From positions 1-6,544 of the forward strand of contig NCJR01000122.1 of the NCBI GenBank assembly GCA_002282555.1: a stretch of 6,544 nt of DNA, in the 5' to 3' direction. Made by a program: the position numbers and the translations under genes. Origin of the DNA: Rhodobacterales bacterium 34-62-10 (lineage in GTDB: Bacteria > Pseudomonadota > Alphaproteobacteria > Rhodobacterales > Rhodobacteraceae). This document shows, piece by piece, positions 5,301 through 6,544 of the stretch (the first letter of the stretch is position 1; the number at the start of each line of letters is the position of its first letter). Under the pieces are notes generated by a model that was not told the DNA's origin, did not search any database, and saw nothing but the letters and a program-made list of their open reading frames with translations.

Positions 5301-6167
5301 TCAGCTGCGAACCAGCTTTTCATAGCTTTCCGAGATGTCACGGGTCAGAGCGCCCACTTCGAAATTATAGGTTCCGATCTGGCCGACGGGCGTCACTTCG
5401 GCGGCGGTCCCGGTCAGCCAGCACTGCTGGAACCCTTCCATCTCTTCGGGCATGATGTGACGCTCGTGGACTGTGATGCCCTTTTGCTTGAGCATCCCGA
5501 TCACGGTCTGGCGGGTCAGGCCGTTCAGGAAGCAATCCGCCAGCGGGGTATGCACTTCGCCATCCTTGACGAAGAAGATGTTGGCCCCGGTCGCCTCGGC
5601 CACATAGCCGCGGTAATCCATGAACAGCGCGTCCGAGCAGCCCTTGGCTTCGGCCGTGTGTTTGGAGGTGGTGCAGATCATGTAAAGGCCCGCTGCCTTG
5701 GCATGGACGGGGATCGTCTCGGGTGAGGGGCGCTTCCATTTCGAGATGTCAAGCTTGGCGCCCTTCATCTTGGCATCGCCGTAGTAGTTGCCCCAGCCCC
5801 AGACCGCGATCGCCAGATGCACCGGGTTGCGCGCCGAAGACACGCCCATATCCTCGCCTGCGCCACGCCATGCCAGCGGGCGAACATAGGCATCGGTCAG
5901 GCCGTTTGCCTCAAGCGTGGCTTTTTTTGCAGCTTCGATCTCGTCCACGGAATAGGGGATCTCGAAATCCAGACAGCTTGCGGAATAGTGCAGACGTTTC
6001 GAATGCTCACGGCTCTTGAATATCTTGCCGTTATAGCAACGCTCACCTTCGAACACCGAGCTTGCGTAATGCATTGCATGCGTCAGGATATGCACATTCG
6101 CGGAGCGCCAATCCACCAGCTTGCCATCCATCCAGATCTTGCCGTCGCGGTCGTCATAGCCAGCCAT
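5301..6167 (-). CDS. ilvE: Branched-chain amino acid aminotransferase (class IV PLP enzyme)
   Basis: This 288-residue cytosolic enzyme interconverts leucine, isoleucine and valine with their 2-oxo acids using 2-oxoglutarate/glutamate, the last step of their synthesis and first of their breakdown. Class IV features are all present: KIWMDGKLVDW at the N-terminus, THAMHYASSVFEGER (29-43) with the substrate-pocket Tyr34, the Schiff-base Lys157 in HAKAAGLYM, the cofactor-binding Glu191 in GYVAEATGANIFFV, NGLTRQTVI for the phosphate, and LTGTAAEVTPV (251-261). The two-residue HAK-AAG spacing and YMW-free fold-IV signature favour IlvE over D-amino acid transaminase or aminodeoxychorismate lyase. The start at 6167 has AGGAG (6180..6176) eight bases upstream. 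It is divergent from a MarR-family regulator, and the shared upstream region holds a strong palindrome. Confidence 0.94.
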   Translation of the reverse strand: MAGYDDRDGKIWMDGKLVDWRSANVHILTHAMHYASSVFEGERCYNGKIFKSREHSKRLHYSASCLDFEIPYSVDEIEAAKKATLEANGLTDAYVRPLAWRGAGEDMGVSSARNPVHLAIAVWGWGNYYGDAKMKGAKLDISKWKRPSPETIPVHAKAAGLYMICTTSKHTAEAKGCSDALFMDYRGYVAEATGANIFFVKDGEVHTPLADCFLNGLTRQTVIGMLKQKGITVHERHIMPEEMEGFQQCWLTGTAAEVTPVGQIGTYNFEVGALTRDISESYEKLVRS

Positions 6168-6197
6168 GCCTCACTCTCCTGCTTTGCGTGCTTTGCG

Positions 6198-6239
6198 AAT
6201 GTTGCGCCTGAAATGTCCGGTTCGGACATAATGTTGCGC
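6198..6239. repeat. 10-bp direct repeats AATGTTGCGC bracketing the palindrome
   Basis: AATGTTGCGC occurs at 6198-6207 and again at 6230-6239, a 32-bp period of about three helical turns. The 17-bp palindrome lies between them, the right copy abutting it directly and the left separated by five bases. Same-face spacing suggests a second protein or cooperative dimers; no known regulator is assigned. Confidence 0.6.
6213..6229. promoter_or_regulatory. Perfect 17-bp inverted repeat, candidate MarR operator
   Basis: ATGTCCG-GTT-CGGACAT has perfect 7-bp arms around a 3-base centre. Its length and symmetry suit a MarR-family dimer, and it lies 46 bp upstream of ilvE between that gene and the divergent MarR gene. 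Binding here would cover the region between the candidate ilvE promoter and its start codon. That the adjacent MarR protein is the binder is inference. Confidence 0.65.
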
Positions 6240-6376
6240 GGAAACTGCGATTCGCTACCAGTTACATCTTGGAATGTCAACAAGACTGACTTAAACTGCA
6301 CGGATTGCGGGCAGTCTGGAAACATGGGCTGTGACGGATTTCGCAATTTTACCATACCGAACCGAAGGGGGAAGGC

Positions 6377-6544
6377 ATGATGTCAGACGCGCCGGGCGGT
6401 GAATCTCTTCTGTTTCTCACGGACGAACAGCTTCGGCAGGGGATAGAGGCGATGTTCTTTGCCTATCGCGGGTTTACCGCTGATCCTGACCGTATCCTTG
6501 CAGGTATGGCCTATGGTCGCGCCCATCACCGCGCGATCCATTTC
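6377..6544 (+). CDS. MarR-family transcriptional regulator, N-terminal part (runs off the right edge)
   Basis: The first 56 residues are visible, beginning MMSDAPGGESLLFLTDEQL and continuing with GIEAMFFAYRGFTADPDRIL and YGRAHHRAIHF at the edge. These match, from memory, the N-terminal dimerisation helices of MarR-type regulators that sit divergent to ilvE in roseobacters, where the next residues lead into the winged helix. The DNA-binding domain itself is outside the window, so the assignment rests on this N-terminal region and on gene order. A purine-rich ribosome-binding site AAGGGGG (6365-6371) serves either of two adjacent ATG codons, at 6377 or 6380. It probably regulates itself and ilvE through the palindrome at 6213-6229. 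Confidence 0.75.
   Translation, partial: MMSDAPGGESLLFLTDEQLRQGIEAMFFAYRGFTADPDRILAGMAYGRAHHRAIHF

Larger units (their letters stand above)
6168..6376. promoter_or_regulatory. Divergent ilvE/marR control region
   Basis: These 209 bp carry the start signals of both genes. For the MarR gene, TTGGAA (6269-6274), a 17-bp spacer and TAAACT (6292-6297) match four of six bases in each sigma70 box. On the minus strand TTGACA (6280..6275) is a perfect -35 but lacks a good -10 at the right spacing (TAGCGA). The two candidates overlap, so the genes may compete for polymerase. GCTTTGCG is tandemly repeated at 6181-6188 and 6190-6197, next to the ilvE ribosome-binding site. The palindrome and flanking repeats are listed separately. 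An imperfect AGACTG/CAGTCT inverted pair lies at 6283-6288 and 6312-6317. Confidence 0.5.

Noticed and set aside
5277..5726. Plus-strand frame of 149 codons opposite the ilvE 3' half
   Set aside because: It is antisense to conserved IlvE motifs and begins inside the terminator region.
5817..6380. Plus-strand frame of 187 codons running from inside ilvE to the marR start
   Set aside because: Most of it is antisense to the ilvE N-terminus, and the rest crosses the palindrome and repeats of the control region; the product has no recognisable feature.

Overview
The window looks like ordinary chromosomal DNA from a marine alphaproteobacterium of the Rhodobacterales (Roseobacter group). The evidence is high-GC coding sequence and proteins that closely resemble, from memory, roseobacter versions of PotF-type polyamine-binding protein, the Ruegeria (Silicibacter) pomeroyi class III omega-aminotransferase, CobO, IlvE, and a MarR regulator next to ilvE. 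No database search was possible, so these family assignments rest on recognisable motifs and remembered homologues.

Region 1 (1-3521) is a polyamine uptake and breakdown locus. On the minus strand lies a periplasmic PotF-like binding protein (88-1173). An intrinsic terminator follows it, and then the first codons of a further minus-strand gene that runs off the left edge, probably the transporter ATPase. Divergent from it are a GntR/FadR-type regulator (1325-2020) and a putrescine-type class III aminotransferase (2124-3521). The likely logic is uptake of putrescine or a related amine, transamination to the aldehyde, and local control by the GntR protein. A TTTGATCA sequence occurs in both intergenic regions flanking the regulator gene and is a candidate operator.

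Region 2 (3522-5278) starts with about 280 bp with no convincing gene. It contains an inverted repeat, an element that recurs upstream of cobO, and a weak minus-strand open frame. Next come a short-chain dehydrogenase/reductase of unknown substrate (3803-4579) and cobO, the corrinoid adenosyltransferase (4647-5246), on the same strand. A strong bidirectional terminator closes this block.

Region 3 (5279-6544) has branched-chain aminotransferase ilvE on the minus strand (5301-6167), divergent from a MarR-family regulator (6377 to the right edge, partial). The 209 bp between them hold a perfect 17-bp inverted repeat, ATGTCCG-gtt-CGGACAT, flanked by two identical 10-bp direct repeats. This is the clearest regulatory architecture in the window.

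I found no CRISPR array, mobile element, tRNA, rRNA, phage gene or obviously new multi-gene system. The points worth a second look are regulatory: the two candidate operators, the repeated intergenic element, and the orphan minus-strand frame after the aminotransferase gene.
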